From: a bacterium
GTDB taxonomy: Bacteria; Planctomycetota; Planctomycetia; Gemmatales; Gemmataceae
Length of the DNA: 33,645 nucleotides
Reading direction: 5' to 3'
Assembly (NCBI GenBank): GCA_017308215.1
Contig: JAFKFQ010000387.1
Span: forward strand, 1-33,645
Position 1 is the first letter of the stretch; each line of letters begins with the position of its first letter. Positions 1 to 8,851 of this stretch are shown here, one piece after another. A model generated the notes under the pieces. The model worked only from the letters and a program-made list of their open reading frames with translations. It was not told the DNA's origin and did not search any database. The translations under genes were made by a program, and so were the position numbers.

Positions 1-105
1 ACCACTCTACCGGCCCCGTTGCCTGCCCACGAAATCAAGCCCCGATGTCACGACTGGATCCGACGTGCGCCGGGTGGTCGTTGTCCCCAGCCACCTGCAA
101 CCCCG

Positions 106-130
106 ACCAGCCGGCGCGCGCCGGCCGTTC
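106..130 (-). repeat. Degenerate copy of the GGCCGGCGTGAGCCGG repeat core
   Basis: Read on the minus strand this is GAACGGCCGGCGCGCGCCGG plus CTGGT, matching one arm of the 28562-28686 element except that the loop GTGA is GCGC. The neighbouring bases 86-105 also resemble the inner part of that element. It lies in the 240-base leader of the first gene, in which no other feature beyond a Shine-Dalgarno (231-235) is seen. Confidence 0.55.
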
Positions 131-240
131 CCCCGACCCGACACCGACCGGTAGGCGCACCACGACTCCGCCGGACACAATTGGATCCGCCCGAATGACT
201 CGCCCCGTAGGATGGGGTAGCCGTTCGCCCGGAGGCCGCC

Positions 241-1473
241 ATGCCCGCCCGCCACGTCGAACACGTCGAGTTGTCCGGCCACATCCTCGACTCGCTCCTG
301 CTGCCGAAGGTGCTCGACGCCATTGTCACCCGCGGGGCGAGTTACGAGGTCCAGGAGTTCCGCGTCGGCCGCACGCAGGGCGACCCGTCGTACGCCCGGC
401 TGGAGATCCGCGCCGACTCGCAGCCGCAGCTCGATGCGGTGTTGACGGAGATCCTGTCGCACGGCGCCGTGCCGGTCCACCCCGCCGACTGCGCCGCGGT
501 CGTGGCGGACATGGACGGCGCGTTCCCCGACGGCTTCTACTGCTCGACGAACTACCGCACCCAGGTCCGCCTCCGCGGCGAGTGGGTGGAGGTCGAGGAT
601 CAGGAGATGGACTGCGGCATCGCCCTCGACCCGGTCGGCGCCGCCGCCCGCTGCCTGCCGATGGTGGCGGTGAAGAAGGGCGACCGCATCGTCGTCGGCC
701 ACGCCGGCATCCGCGTGCTGCCCGAGGACTCGGCGACGAAGAAGCACGAACTCTTCGAGTTCATGACGAGCGCGGTGTCGAGCGAGAAGCCGAAGGGGGT
801 GAGCGTGCGCGAGATCGCCCAGGCGATCCGCCGCACCCGCGCCGCCGGCGAGAAGGTGCTGGCGGTGCTGGGGCCGGCGGTGGTCCACACCGGCGGAGGG
901 GCGCTGGCGGCGGGGATGGTGCGGGACGGGTTCATCAACGTCCTCTTCGCCGGCAACGCGCTGGCCACCCACGACATCGAACAGGCGCTGTACGGCACCA
1001 GCCTGGGCGTGTCGCTGGAGCACGGCCTGCCGACCGACGAGGGGCACGAGCACCACCTGCGGTCGATCAACACGGTCCGCCGCCTCGGCGGCATCCGCCC
1101 CGCGGTCGAGGCCGGGAAGCTGACGAGCGGCATCATGTACGAGTGCGTGAAGGCGAACGTGCCCTACGTGCTCGCCGGCAGCATCCGCGACGACGGCCCG
1201 CTGACCGACGTGATTACCGACAGCCTCGCCGCCCAGGACGCGATGCGGCGCCTCCTGCCGGGCGTGCGCTTCTGTTTGATGGTGGCGACGACGCTGCACA
1301 GCGTCGCGGTCGGGAACCTGCTGCCGGCGTGGGTAAAGGTGGCGTGCGTGGACATCAGCCCGGCGACGGTGACGAAGTTAATGGACCGCGGCAGTACGCA
1401 GACGGTCGGGATCGTGTCCGACGCCGAGCCGTTCCTGCGGGCGCTCGACGCCGAGCTACGCCGCGGGGGGTGA
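241..1473 (+). CDS. TIGR00300 / ArgZ-AgrE C-terminal family protein, probable ornithine cyclodeaminase
   Basis: A 410-residue cytoplasmic protein. The first ~110 residues match the LOR/SDH conserved region. A Rossmann-like half follows with family-typical stretches: GPAVVHTGG near residue 218, FAGNALATHDIE near 237 and HEHHLRSIN near 269. Archaeal members and the C-terminal part of cyanobacterial AgrE/ArgZ convert ornithine to proline and ammonia. This copy lacks the N-terminal arginine dihydrolase domain, so it should act on free ornithine. The start is fixed by GGAGG at 231-235, five bases before the ATG. The gene runs alone on this strand and its last 18 bases overlap, tail to tail, the end of the VTT gene at 1456. 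The family call is firm; the exact substrate is inferred from relatives. Confidence 0.88.
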   Translation: MPARHVEHVELSGHILDSLLLPKVLDAIVTRGASYEVQEFRVGRTQGDPSYARLEIRADSQPQLDAVLTEILSHGAVPVHPADCAAVVADMDGAFPDGFYCSTNYRTQVRLRGEWVEVEDQEMDCGIALDPVGAAARCLPMVAVKKGDRIVVGHAGIRVLPEDSATKKHELFEFMTSAVSSEKPKGVSVREIAQAIRRTRAAGEKVLAVLGPAVVHTGGGALAAGMVRDGFINVLFAGNALATHDIEQALYGTSLGVSLEHGLPTDEGHEHHLRSINTVRRLGGIRPAVEAGKLTSGIMYECVKANVPYVLAGSIRDDGPLTDVITDSLAAQDAMRRLLPGVRFCLMVATTLHSVAVGNLLPAWVKVACVDISPATVTKLMDRGSTQTVGIVSDAEPFLRALDAELRRGG

Positions 1474-2115
1474 CGCCGGCTCGACCACCGGCCGCTTCCG
1501 CAAGAAGTAGTGAACCGGCGGCCAGACCAGCAGCGGGATCGCGGCGCTGACGACGAGCCCGACGGTGGGCCGGTCGAGGTACTGCTCGCCGAGCACGCCG
1601 AACGCGAACCCCATCGCAAAGCTGCCGCACGCCAGCGCCGCCGTGAACGGCCCGGCGCGCATCCGCGCCGCCCCGGCGAGGCAGCACAGCGCTTCGGGGA
1701 GGAGCGGCATCCACCGCGACAGCGCCACCGCCCAGAGGCCGTGCCTGGCGAAGAACCCGCGCAACTTCTCGATGTCGGAATCGCCGACGAATAGACGGAG
1801 CGCCGGCCCGCCGACCCACCGCCCGCCGGCGTAGGCGACCAGCCCGGCGAGGGTGGACCCGAGCCCGCCGACGAGCCCGCCGACGAGCGGCCCGTAGAGC
1901 ATCCCGAGCCCGGCAATCACGGCCGTGGACGGCACCGGCAGTACGAGGTCCGAGACGATCAGCCCGACGCCGACGGCCCACGCCCACGCGCCGTACTGCT
2001 GGAGGCGGCGCAGCCCATCCGGGCCGGCGAACGCGGCGTCGATCTCGTCGTCGAGGACGAAGACGGGAATGAGCGTGACGGCGACGCAGACGAAGATGAC
2101 GGCGTACAGGCGCAT
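1456..2115 (-). CDS. VTT-domain (DedA/TVP38-like) inner-membrane protein
   Basis: A 219-residue integral membrane protein with about five hydrophobic segments (near residues 3-21, 42-60, 65-95, 150-170 and 182-203). The central portion has the VTT/SNARE-associated pattern: a glycine-rich GGLGSTLAGLVAYAGGRWVG stretch, then SRWMPLLPEALCCLAGAARM, the re-entrant-loop-like motif. Family members are linked to lipid scrambling or transport and membrane homeostasis; the substrate here is unknown. It is last in a run of minus-strand genes, 15 bases after the Uma2 gene. No clear Shine-Dalgarno is visible, which fits translation following the upstream gene. A second VTT protein lies at 22116-22850 but is not closely similar. 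Confidence 0.85.
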   Translation of the reverse strand: MRLYAVIFVCVAVTLIPVFVLDDEIDAAFAGPDGLRRLQQYGAWAWAVGVGLIVSDLVLPVPSTAVIAGLGMLYGPLVGGLVGGLGSTLAGLVAYAGGRWVGGPALRLFVGDSDIEKLRGFFARHGLWAVALSRWMPLLPEALCCLAGAARMRAGPFTAALACGSFAMGFAFGVLGEQYLDRPTVGLVVSAAIPLLVWPPVHYFLRKRPVVEPASPPAA

Positions 2116-2130
2116 GCGGCGGTGATACGA

Positions 2131-2877
2131 CTAGACCGCGTCCGGGTCGATCCCGAGTTCGCGCAGCTTCGCCGCGAGGCGCTCGCGCCCCGCCCGTTCC
2201 TCGGCCGCCTTCACCCGCTCCTGCTCCGCCTTCCGCGCCTCCGCGGCGGCCCGCCGCTCGGCCTCCGCGACCTTTCGCCGCTCTACGAGAAGTTGCTCCT
2301 GGTGGGCGGTCCGTTCCCCGACGATCTCGTTGAAATGCGGGAACGGCGAACCGTCGGGGCCGACCACACGCAGTTCCTCACCGGGCGACACCTCGAACCG
2401 GACACCGAGCCGGGCGCTCGTATGGCCGTGCGCCGACACGATCGGCCCCAGTCGCCGGCCCGTGCGGAGGCGCATCGTCAACTCGCGCGCGCCGGGGTCG
2501 TACTCGTAGAACTCTTCGACGCCGTGTCGGGCGTAGAAGCGGGCCAACTTGCCGCGCTTGTGGTACGTGTTGGACGGCGACAGCACCTCAATGACAACCT
2601 GCGGGGCGACGCCGCCTTCCTCCCACTGCTTGTAGCTCGACCGCTCGCCCTTCGGCCGCCCGAACGCGATCATCACGTCCGGCGCGGTGGCGACGTCCGG
2701 CCGCCCCTCGACCGGGTACCAGAACATGTCGGCCGCGACGAGCACGTCCGGGCGGTCCTGGTAGTGCCGCTCAAAGCCCAGGAGTAGGGCGAGAATCCAC
2801 TTGATTTGGAGTGAGTTCTCGCCCATCGGCTCGCCGTCCGATTCGGGGTAGACGATCTCGTTCGTCGGTAGCGGCAT
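2131..2877 (-). CDS. Uma2-family PD-(D/E)XK nuclease-like protein with C-terminal coiled coil
   Basis: A 248-residue protein. The restriction-endonuclease-like fold shows as APDV (D67), then VVIEVLSPSNT (E97) and nearby lysines K108/K110. Residues 190-240 form a long charged Ala/Glu/Arg coiled coil, a tail common in planctomycetal Uma2 proteins. The family is greatly expanded in Gemmataceae and cyanobacteria, and its role is not established. The ATG at 2877 is preceded by GGAGG nine bases upstream. The open frame extends to 3930, but that part is the shadow of the SEC-C gene. The catalytic-type residues look intact. It sits 44 bases after the SEC-C gene and 15 bases before the VTT gene, probably co-transcribed with both. 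Confidence 0.88.
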   Translation of the reverse strand: MPLPTNEIVYPESDGEPMGENSLQIKWILALLLGFERHYQDRPDVLVAADMFWYPVEGRPDVATAPDVMIAFGRPKGERSSYKQWEEGGVAPQVVIEVLSPSNTYHKRGKLARFYARHGVEEFYEYDPGARELTMRLRTGRRLGPIVSAHGHTSARLGVRFEVSPGEELRVVGPDGSPFPHFNEIVGERTAHQEQLLVERRKVAEAERRAAAEARKAEQERVKAAEERAGRERLAAKLRELGIDPDAV

Positions 2878-2921
2878 CGTGTGTCGCCTCCGCGGGATGC
2901 CCCATCGTACCGCGCCGGCGG

Positions 2922-4145
<1,224 letters not shown>

Positions 4146-4165
4146 GCTCAACCTCGTGCGGTCGG

Positions 4166-5578
4166 TCAGGGGACGGGCGGCCCCTTCGGGTGGAGCTTTA
4201 CGCGCTCGTCGTACTCCTTCGTGAGTACGTCGCGCACGAGTCCCTTCGCAATCAACTCGCGCTCGGGGACCGCGCCCAAATCCTTCGTGTCCACGACCCA
4301 GCGGTCGAGCGCCGCGCGCATGGTGCGGAGGGTGTCGGCGTGCGCCGGGTCGGCGGCGAGGTTGCGGACCTCGTGCGGGTCGGTGCGGGTGTCGTACAGC
4401 TCCTCCGGCGGCTTCGTGCGGGCGAAGAAGAGCATCTGCGTGGCGTTCAGCTTCCCGTCGAACGCCAGCCGGCGCCAGTCGCGCATTACCGGCATCTCGT
4501 CCATGTAGTTGATGTACTGAGCGTACGGCAGCTCCGGGTGGAAGTTGCGGACGTAGCGGAAGTGCGGCCCGCGCGCCGCCCGGATGCGGTCGTAGGTCTC
4601 GTCCATGCGGTCGCGGGCGCTGAACACGTACTCCGGCGCCGGCTGCGTCCGCGGGCCGAGGAACACGCGCCCCTGCATGTGCGCCGGCACGGCGGCGCCG
4701 GCGGCGGTGAGGAATGTCGGCGCCAGGTCGAGGAAGCACGTCAGGTCGTCGCGGATGGTGCCGGGACGGATCGTGCCGGGCCAGCGCACGAGCAGCGGCA
4801 CGCGGGTGCCGCTGTCGTAGCACCAGCGCTTGCCGCGCGTCAGCCCCCAGCCGTGGTCGCCGAAGAACACGACGATGGTGTTCTCGGCCCACCGCCGCTC
4901 GTCGAGTAGCCGCAGCACGTCGCCGACGAGGTAGTCCATCGCGGTGACGTTGTCGTGGTACTTGCCGACGCACTCGCGCACCGCCGGCGTGTCGGGGAAG
5001 TACGGCGGCAGCGCGACGCGCGCCCGGTCGCGGTGCTGCCCCGGCGTCAGCCGCGCCGTGTTGCGGGCGTAGGCCTCCGGCGTCGCCCGCACTTGGCTCT
5101 CGTGCGTCACCGCGAAGTTCACGTAGGCGAACCACGGCCGGTCGGCGGGCAGCAGCGCCGGGTTCTTCGTCCAGTCGTGCGTCGTGTCCACCCACGCCTT
5201 CGGCAGGTCGAAGTTGAAGTCGGTCTTCCCCGGCCACGCGACGAAATAGCCGGCCTTCTTGAGGTAGTCCACGAACAGTTCCGGCGTGCGCGCCAGCTTC
5301 GACCGCATGTGGTGCGTGCCGAGCGTCGTCGGGTACACGCCGGTGATAAGCCCGCTCCGGCTCGGGGCGCACACCGGGGCGTGGGTGAACGCCCGCGTGA
5401 ACCGCGCCCCCTGTGCGGCGAAGCGATCGAGGTTCGGCGTAACTGCGTCCGGGTCGCCGTAGCAGCCGAGGCTCGGCGAGATGTCCTCGGCGCCGATGAG
5501 CACGATGTTCGGCCGCGCCTGGGCGAGGGCGGGCGCGCCCGCGGCGAGAAGGCCCGCGGCGGCGACGAGGAAGCGCAT
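4166..5578 (-). CDS. Secreted sulfatase (type I, formylglycine-dependent)
   Basis: A 470-residue precursor with a signal peptide (residues 1-20, cut after ALAQ). The catalytic motif CAPSR begins at Cys70, the cysteine that anaerobic or FGE-type maturases convert to formylglycine. Metal and active-site positions include D32 in the N-terminal GAEDISP stretch, D241-H242 in FFGDHGW, and K250 ahead of the [15 protein letters not shown] block. Type I sulfatases remove sulfate esters or sulfamates from polysaccharides and are hugely expanded in Planctomycetes. The [10 protein letters not shown] segment after the motif resembles heparan-N-sulfatase-like members, but the substrate is not determinable. 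GGAG lies seven bases before the ATG. No maturase gene is in the window. Confidence 0.93.
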   Translation of the reverse strand: MRFLVAAAGLLAAGAPALAQARPNIVLIGAEDISPSLGCYGDPDAVTPNLDRFAAQGARFTRAFTHAPVCAPSRSGLITGVYPTTLGTHHMRSKLARTPELFVDYLKKAGYFVAWPGKTDFNFDLPKAWVDTTHDWTKNPALLPADRPWFAYVNFAVTHESQVRATPEAYARNTARLTPGQHRDRARVALPPYFPDTPAVRECVGKYHDNVTAMDYLVGDVLRLLDERRWAENTIVVFFGDHGWGLTRGKRWCYDSGTRVPLLVRWPGTIRPGTIRDDLTCFLDLAPTFLTAAGAAVPAHMQGRVFLGPRTQPAPEYVFSARDRMDETYDRIRAARGPHFRYVRNFHPELPYAQYINYMDEMPVMRDWRRLAFDGKLNATQMLFFARTKPPEELYDTRTDPHEVRNLAADPAHADTLRTMRAALDRWVVDTKDLGAVPERELIAKGLVRDVLTKEYDERVKLHPKGPPVP

Positions 5579-5597
5579 GGGCGGCTCCGGGAGGGGG

Positions 5598-6035
5598 TCA
5601 GTCGGCGTCGATCACCAGTGACGCGAACACGGCACGGAAGACGGGCTCGGCGGTGTCGCGGTCGTACTCGCTCGCCTGCCCCATGAGCAGGAGCGGGCCG
5701 GCGGGCGTGTCCACGCAGCGGGTGTGGCAGGCGACCGCGGTGTCGAGCGTGAGGAAGTCGATGTCGTGCCCGATCGCCACGCGGCCGGCGAGCGTCTCCA
5801 CCACGTCGTCGGCGTCGAGTTCCTTGTACTCGGCCTTCAGCGCGTCGAGCGTCTGGTCGGCGAGCGCCGCCGGCGTGTCGGCCTCGGGCCGGAGTGAGAC
5901 GAGTAGGAACGCCGTCGCCGGGCTCTGGAGGACGACCGTCCACGCCGCCCCGTCGTCGTCCGCGGCATCGGGATCGGGCCGCCAGTTGGTCGGGTACTGG
6001 AAGCGGATGCCGTCGCGGTCGAAGGTGTCGGTCAT
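5598..6035 (-). CDS. PsbP/DcrB-like small protein
   Basis: A 145-residue protein without a signal peptide. It opens with FDRDGIRFQYPTNWRPD, the strand-plus-YP..W signature of the DcrB/PsbP/DUF1795 fold, followed by alternating strand and helix sequence ending in VFASLVIDAD. The fold usually binds ligands or acts as a small accessory protein; no catalytic residues are recognisable. The ATG at 6035 is followed directly by this signature. The longer frame upstream runs through an intergenic repeat and is not coding. No clear Shine-Dalgarno is present. It ends 19 bases before the sulfatase start, suggesting shared transcription. The fold assignment rests on pattern only. Confidence 0.72.
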   Translation of the reverse strand: MTDTFDRDGIRFQYPTNWRPDPDAADDDGAAWTVVLQSPATAFLLVSLRPEADTPAALADQTLDALKAEYKELDADDVVETLAGRVAIGHDIDFLTLDTAVACHTRCVDTPAGPLLLMGQASEYDRDTAEPVFRAVFASLVIDAD

Positions 6036-6043
6036 GGGAGCAC

Positions 6044-6140
6044 AGAACGCAGAGTGCAGAATGCAGAATAGAACCCAGAATACCAAATCGACCACCGAGG
6101 ACGTGATACCGGCATTTTCAATTCTGCGTTCTGCGTTCTT
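6044..6140. repeat. Imperfect inverted repeat built of ~7-base units
   Basis: The arms are 6044-6069 and 6121-6140. The left arm reads as seven-base units (GAACGCA, GAGTGCA, GAATGCA). The right arm is the reverse complement of the same unit (ATTCTGC, GTTCTGC, GTTCTT). About 16 of 20 aligned positions pair. It fills most of the gap between the ATP-grasp stop at 6143 and the next gene's start, and is AT-richer than the coding DNA around it. It could fold in RNA as a terminator or processing stem, or be a repetitive element. Compare the element at 29753-29840. Confidence 0.7.
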
Positions 6141-6142
6141 CA

Positions 6143-7498
6143 CTATCTGGGCTCGACCACGAACGTCGGCACGACCGACCCGCCGGCGGCGACGTTCACC
6201 GGGGCGTCGGCGGCGACGCGGGTGAGGCAGCCGCAGACGAACTCGCCGAAGGCCACGAACGGACTCGTCTCGACGGACAGCTCGCGCAGTTCGACGCGCC
6301 CGCCGTCGGTCACCGGGTACGGCTCGCGCGGCAGGCCGACCTTTCGCTGCACCACGAACGGCCCCTCCAGCGCCCGGCGCACCGCCGCCTCCCACGCCGG
6401 CTGGTCCGCCTGCCACCCGGGCACGGTCCCTTCCGCGCCGAGCGCGTCGTTCGGCCGCAGTACCAGCGTCTCGCGGTTCGCCATCACGTACGGCACCAGT
6501 TCGACCTCGGCGCCGCCGGCGGTCGTGCGGCGGTCCTCGACGACGCGCGTCCAGGGGACGTGCGCCGCGATCAGGGCTCGTTGCTCCGGAGTGAACAGCG
6601 CCGCGTTGCGCTCGTCGCTCAGCACCGCGACCGCCGCCTTCTTCCCGAGCAAAAGACCGCGGAACGGGTTGACGACGCACGCCGCCCGGTCGCGCGCCGC
6701 GCGGAACAGCGGGTGGTCGAGCCCGCACCGCGCCGCCAGCTCACCGGCCGCGACGCGCCGGTAGACGAGCGTGGCGTGGAACTCGCCGGCCCGGAGCTTC
6801 CCGTTGTCGTACTCCAGGTCGCGCGGGTCCACGATGCGGGCCTCGACGCCCATCGCCCGGAAGTAGTCGTAGAAGAGGACGAACTCGGCGAACGTCGGCG
6901 CCTCGCGCCAGTCGAGGATCGCCACCCGCGGCGGGTCGGCCGAGGAGCCGCGCCACTTGCGGTACGAGTCGGCGAGGGCGTGCAGCACCCCGGCCCGGTC
7001 GATGACCGGCCACGCGAGGAACCGCCGGCTGAACTCCTGGAACGCCGGCAGCCCCTGGAACAGCCGGGCGAGCGAGTCGGAGTAGCCGGCGCCGGCCGTC
7101 GTCTCGGTGTTGAACTCGGTGAACAGCAGGTCGGTTTCCGACGCGAAGAAGGCGTCGAACCGCCCGGCCGGCGTCGGGTCGGGGAAGCCGGGGTCGAGGG
7201 TGAAGAGATCGTCTTCCCAGTCGCGGAGGCGGAACTGGCGGCGGAACCCCGGGTCGGCCGCGGCGCGGGCGTGGGCGGTACGAAGGGCCGGGAGCAGACC
7301 GCTGGCCTTGTCGTGGATCAGACGGAACTGCGCCGGGGTGAGGAACCGCGGCCGCAGCACGCCGCACACCGGGCGGCGGGCGTAGACGAGCCCGCGGGCG
7401 TCCTGGCCGTGGAGCAGCGTGGCGGCCGACTCGGCGGCGAGCGCGGGGGCGGTGGCGAGGAGGTCGTGGTAGGCGGCGACGGCGGCGGCGGCGGACAT
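6143..7498 (-). CDS. Circularly permuted ATP-grasp protein (glutathionylspermidine-synthase-like)
   Basis: A 451-residue cytoplasmic protein. Family landmarks are EFNTET at 128-133, VVNPFRGLLLGKKAAVAVLSDE from 275 (candidate nucleotide-binding K286) and LVLRPNDALGAEGTVPGW from 345, with R348, N350 and D351 in the position of the ATP/Mg loop. VVQ at 382-384 follows. This matches circularly permuted ATP-grasp ligases related to glutathionylspermidine synthase, which join a carboxylate to an amine using ATP. The substrates here are unknown and no amidase domain is attached. The start is supported by GAGGAG eight bases upstream, overlapping the Uma2 stop, so it is co-transcribed with that gene. 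The 107-base gap after it holds an inverted repeat. Confidence 0.75.
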   Translation of the reverse strand: MSAAAAVAAYHDLLATAPALAAESAATLLHGQDARGLVYARRPVCGVLRPRFLTPAQFRLIHDKASGLLPALRTAHARAAADPGFRRQFRLRDWEDDLFTLDPGFPDPTPAGRFDAFFASETDLLFTEFNTETTAGAGYSDSLARLFQGLPAFQEFSRRFLAWPVIDRAGVLHALADSYRKWRGSSADPPRVAILDWREAPTFAEFVLFYDYFRAMGVEARIVDPRDLEYDNGKLRAGEFHATLVYRRVAAGELAARCGLDHPLFRAARDRAACVVNPFRGLLLGKKAAVAVLSDERNAALFTPEQRALIAAHVPWTRVVEDRRTTAGGAEVELVPYVMANRETLVLRPNDALGAEGTVPGWQADQPAWEAAVRRALEGPFVVQRKVGLPREPYPVTDGGRVELRELSVETSPFVAFGEFVCGCLTRVAADAPVNVAAGGSVVPTFVVEPR

Positions 7499-7508
7499 CG
7501 GTGGCTCC

Positions 7509-8129
7509 TCAGCGGCCCTTCCGCTTCGGCTTGGTGGGGCGGGCGAACAGGTCGGCCAGCGGCACCGCGAACCCCGGCAGCACGCGGCCGCCGTCCAGCA
7601 CGCCGGTCTCGTCCAGCACTTTGAATCGCTTCGCCAACGTGTACACCTTCGCCGTCTTCGTCGGCGGGTCGATCACCCACGCCAGCCTGCACCCGGCAGC
7701 GAAGAACTCGGCGAGCTTGCGGTCGATCTCCTGCGTCGTGTTCGTCGGGCTCAACACCTCGACGACGAGGCTCGGGGCGACCGTCCAGAACGCCTCGTCC
7801 GGGAACTCGCCATCCGGGAACGACTCCCACGGGATGAATGTCGCGTCCGGGATCCGGACCACGCCCTGCTTGAGCCGAATGTACCCGTCACCGCCGAGCA
7901 CCACACCCGTATTCGCCGACTCGACGTGGTTCCACATCCTGGCGAGGAGGTTGGCACCGATGAAGCTTTCTGCGCGTCCCGTTGCCTTCACCACCAGGTT
8001 GCCGTCGATGAGATCACACAGCGCCTCTTCGGGCGTGTTCAGGTCCGCCTCCGTGGCCGTGCCGGGCAGTGGGGTCGTGCGGATGCGTTCGGTGGGAATT
8101 CCGCCAAGCCGGTCGACAAGTTCTGCCAC
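7509..8129 (-). CDS. Uma2-family PD-(D/E)XK nuclease-like protein
   Basis: A 206-residue protein. The core motifs are IPDATF (D95), LVVEVLSPTNTT (E124) and the K138 region DRKLAEFFAAG, followed by LAWVIDPPTKTAKVY, the usual Uma2 order. The catalytic-type residues are intact. Unlike the copy at 2131-2877 it has a short basic tail (KPKRKGR) instead of a coiled coil. The physiological role of the family is unsettled. It is first of the seven-gene minus-strand run and is separated from the ATP-grasp gene by only 10 bases. The promoter should lie in 8130-8328, shared divergently with the receiver gene; I see no convincing -35/-10 pair there. Confidence 0.88.
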   Translation of the reverse strand: MAELVDRLGGIPTERIRTTPLPGTATEADLNTPEEALCDLIDGNLVVKATGRAESFIGANLLARMWNHVESANTGVVLGGDGYIRLKQGVVRIPDATFIPWESFPDGEFPDEAFWTVAPSLVVEVLSPTNTTQEIDRKLAEFFAAGCRLAWVIDPPTKTAKVYTLAKRFKVLDETGVLDGGRVLPGFAVPLADLFARPTKPKRKGR

Positions 8130-8229
8130 GGTGTGGAACCTGGGGCTCGTGACACGGCGGCGGACGGGGCGGGGCGCGGCGGCATGGTGACACCGGTTGT
8201 GGCACGCGGGCGGCCTGCTCAGCCTACCG

Positions 8230-8245
8230 CGCCCGCCGGCGGGCG
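8230..8245. other. 16-base perfect GC palindrome in a divergent spacer
   Basis: CGCCCGCC followed by its exact reverse complement GGCGGGCG, lying between the divergent Uma2 and receiver genes. At this base composition a palindrome of this kind can arise by chance. It could be an operator or an RNA stem in a leader, but nothing else in the 199-base spacer supports either role. Confidence 0.3.
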
Positions 8246-8328
8246 GGTACGCCGTTCCCGGGGGTGGCCGGCCGCATCACGCGCTCGTTCACTAGACCCC
8301 GACGTACAGCGCCCCACTGGATCGCCCT

Positions 8329-8706
8329 GTGACTCGCCCGATCGTTCTCGTCGTGGAAGACGAGCCGGCCATTCTGGCAATGAGCCGGATGATCCTGGCG
8401 CGCGAAGGCTATCCGGTTGTCACCGCGGAGGACGGCCCCACCGCCGTCGCGCGCTTCCAGGACGCCGCGGACGCGGTCGGGGTCGTCGTCCTCGACCTGA
8501 ACATCCCCGGGTTCGGCGGGTGGGCGGTACTGGCTGAGCTGCGGCGGATTCGGCCCGGGGTGCGGGTCCTGGTCACCACCGGTAGCGTGGGCGCCGACGA
8601 CTCGGGCACGGCCCTCCACGAACCGCCGACGGCCGTGCTCCCCAAGCCGTACCGTCCGTCCGACCTGATCGAAACCGTCGCCCGCGTGCTCGCCGCCCCG
8701 GCGTGA
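8329..8706 (+). CDS. Stand-alone response-regulator receiver protein
   Basis: A 125-residue protein that is a single receiver (CheY-like) domain. The acidic pocket is E10-D11 in VVEDEP, the phosphoacceptor is D56 in VVVLDLNIPG, T84 precedes the second switch, and K106 lies in LPKPYRP. All key residues are present and no output domain is attached, so it should act by binding a partner protein. It begins with GTG at 8329; no strong Shine-Dalgarno is seen. No histidine kinase is nearby, so its kinase is encoded elsewhere. The cytochrome gene begins 145 bases downstream behind its own possible promoter. Confidence 0.93.
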   Translation: MTRPIVLVVEDEPAILAMSRMILAREGYPVVTAEDGPTAVARFQDAADAVGVVVLDLNIPGFGGWAVLAELRRIRPGVRVLVTTGSVGADDSGTALHEPPTAVLPKPYRPSDLIETVARVLAAPA

Positions 8707-8799
8707 CACCCCGGCCCGATCTGCGTATCAGGGCTACCACCCAATTCGCCCAGCTCTCGCGTGAGTCGATTCGCGCTGGCCCCAGGCAGGCGGGTGGGG

Positions 8800-8805
8800 T
8801 ATGAT
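8800..8805 (+). promoter_or_regulatory. Possible -10 element (TATGAT) for the cytochrome gene
   Basis: TATGAT in a G-rich setting, 46 bases before the ATG at 8852. It matches a sigma-70 -10 box at five of six positions, but no good -35 lies 16-18 bases upstream. It stands out as AT-rich in GC-rich DNA. Confidence 0.3.
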
Positions 8806-8851
8806 TTCCCAACTCCCGCCACGCCGCACGTTTCCGCCCGCCGGACCGCAT

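Noticed and set aside
7-1299. A 430-residue open frame on the minus strand across the ornithine cyclodeaminase gene
   Set aside because: It is Arg/His/Ala-rich with no domain signature, and mirrors the codon pattern of the recognised gene on the other strand. At 70% GC such shadow frames are expected. Many similar long antisense frames (for example 10850-12757, 15350-16216, 23071-24894) were dropped for the same reason.
8230-8245. The GC palindrome as a strong operator candidate
   Set aside because: It is made only of G and C in 70% GC DNA and could be chance; it is kept as a low-confidence feature, not a finding.
8801-8851. Alternative ATG at 8801 for the cytochrome protein
   Set aside because: It would put 17 residues in front of a good signal peptide and lies inside the possible -10 box.
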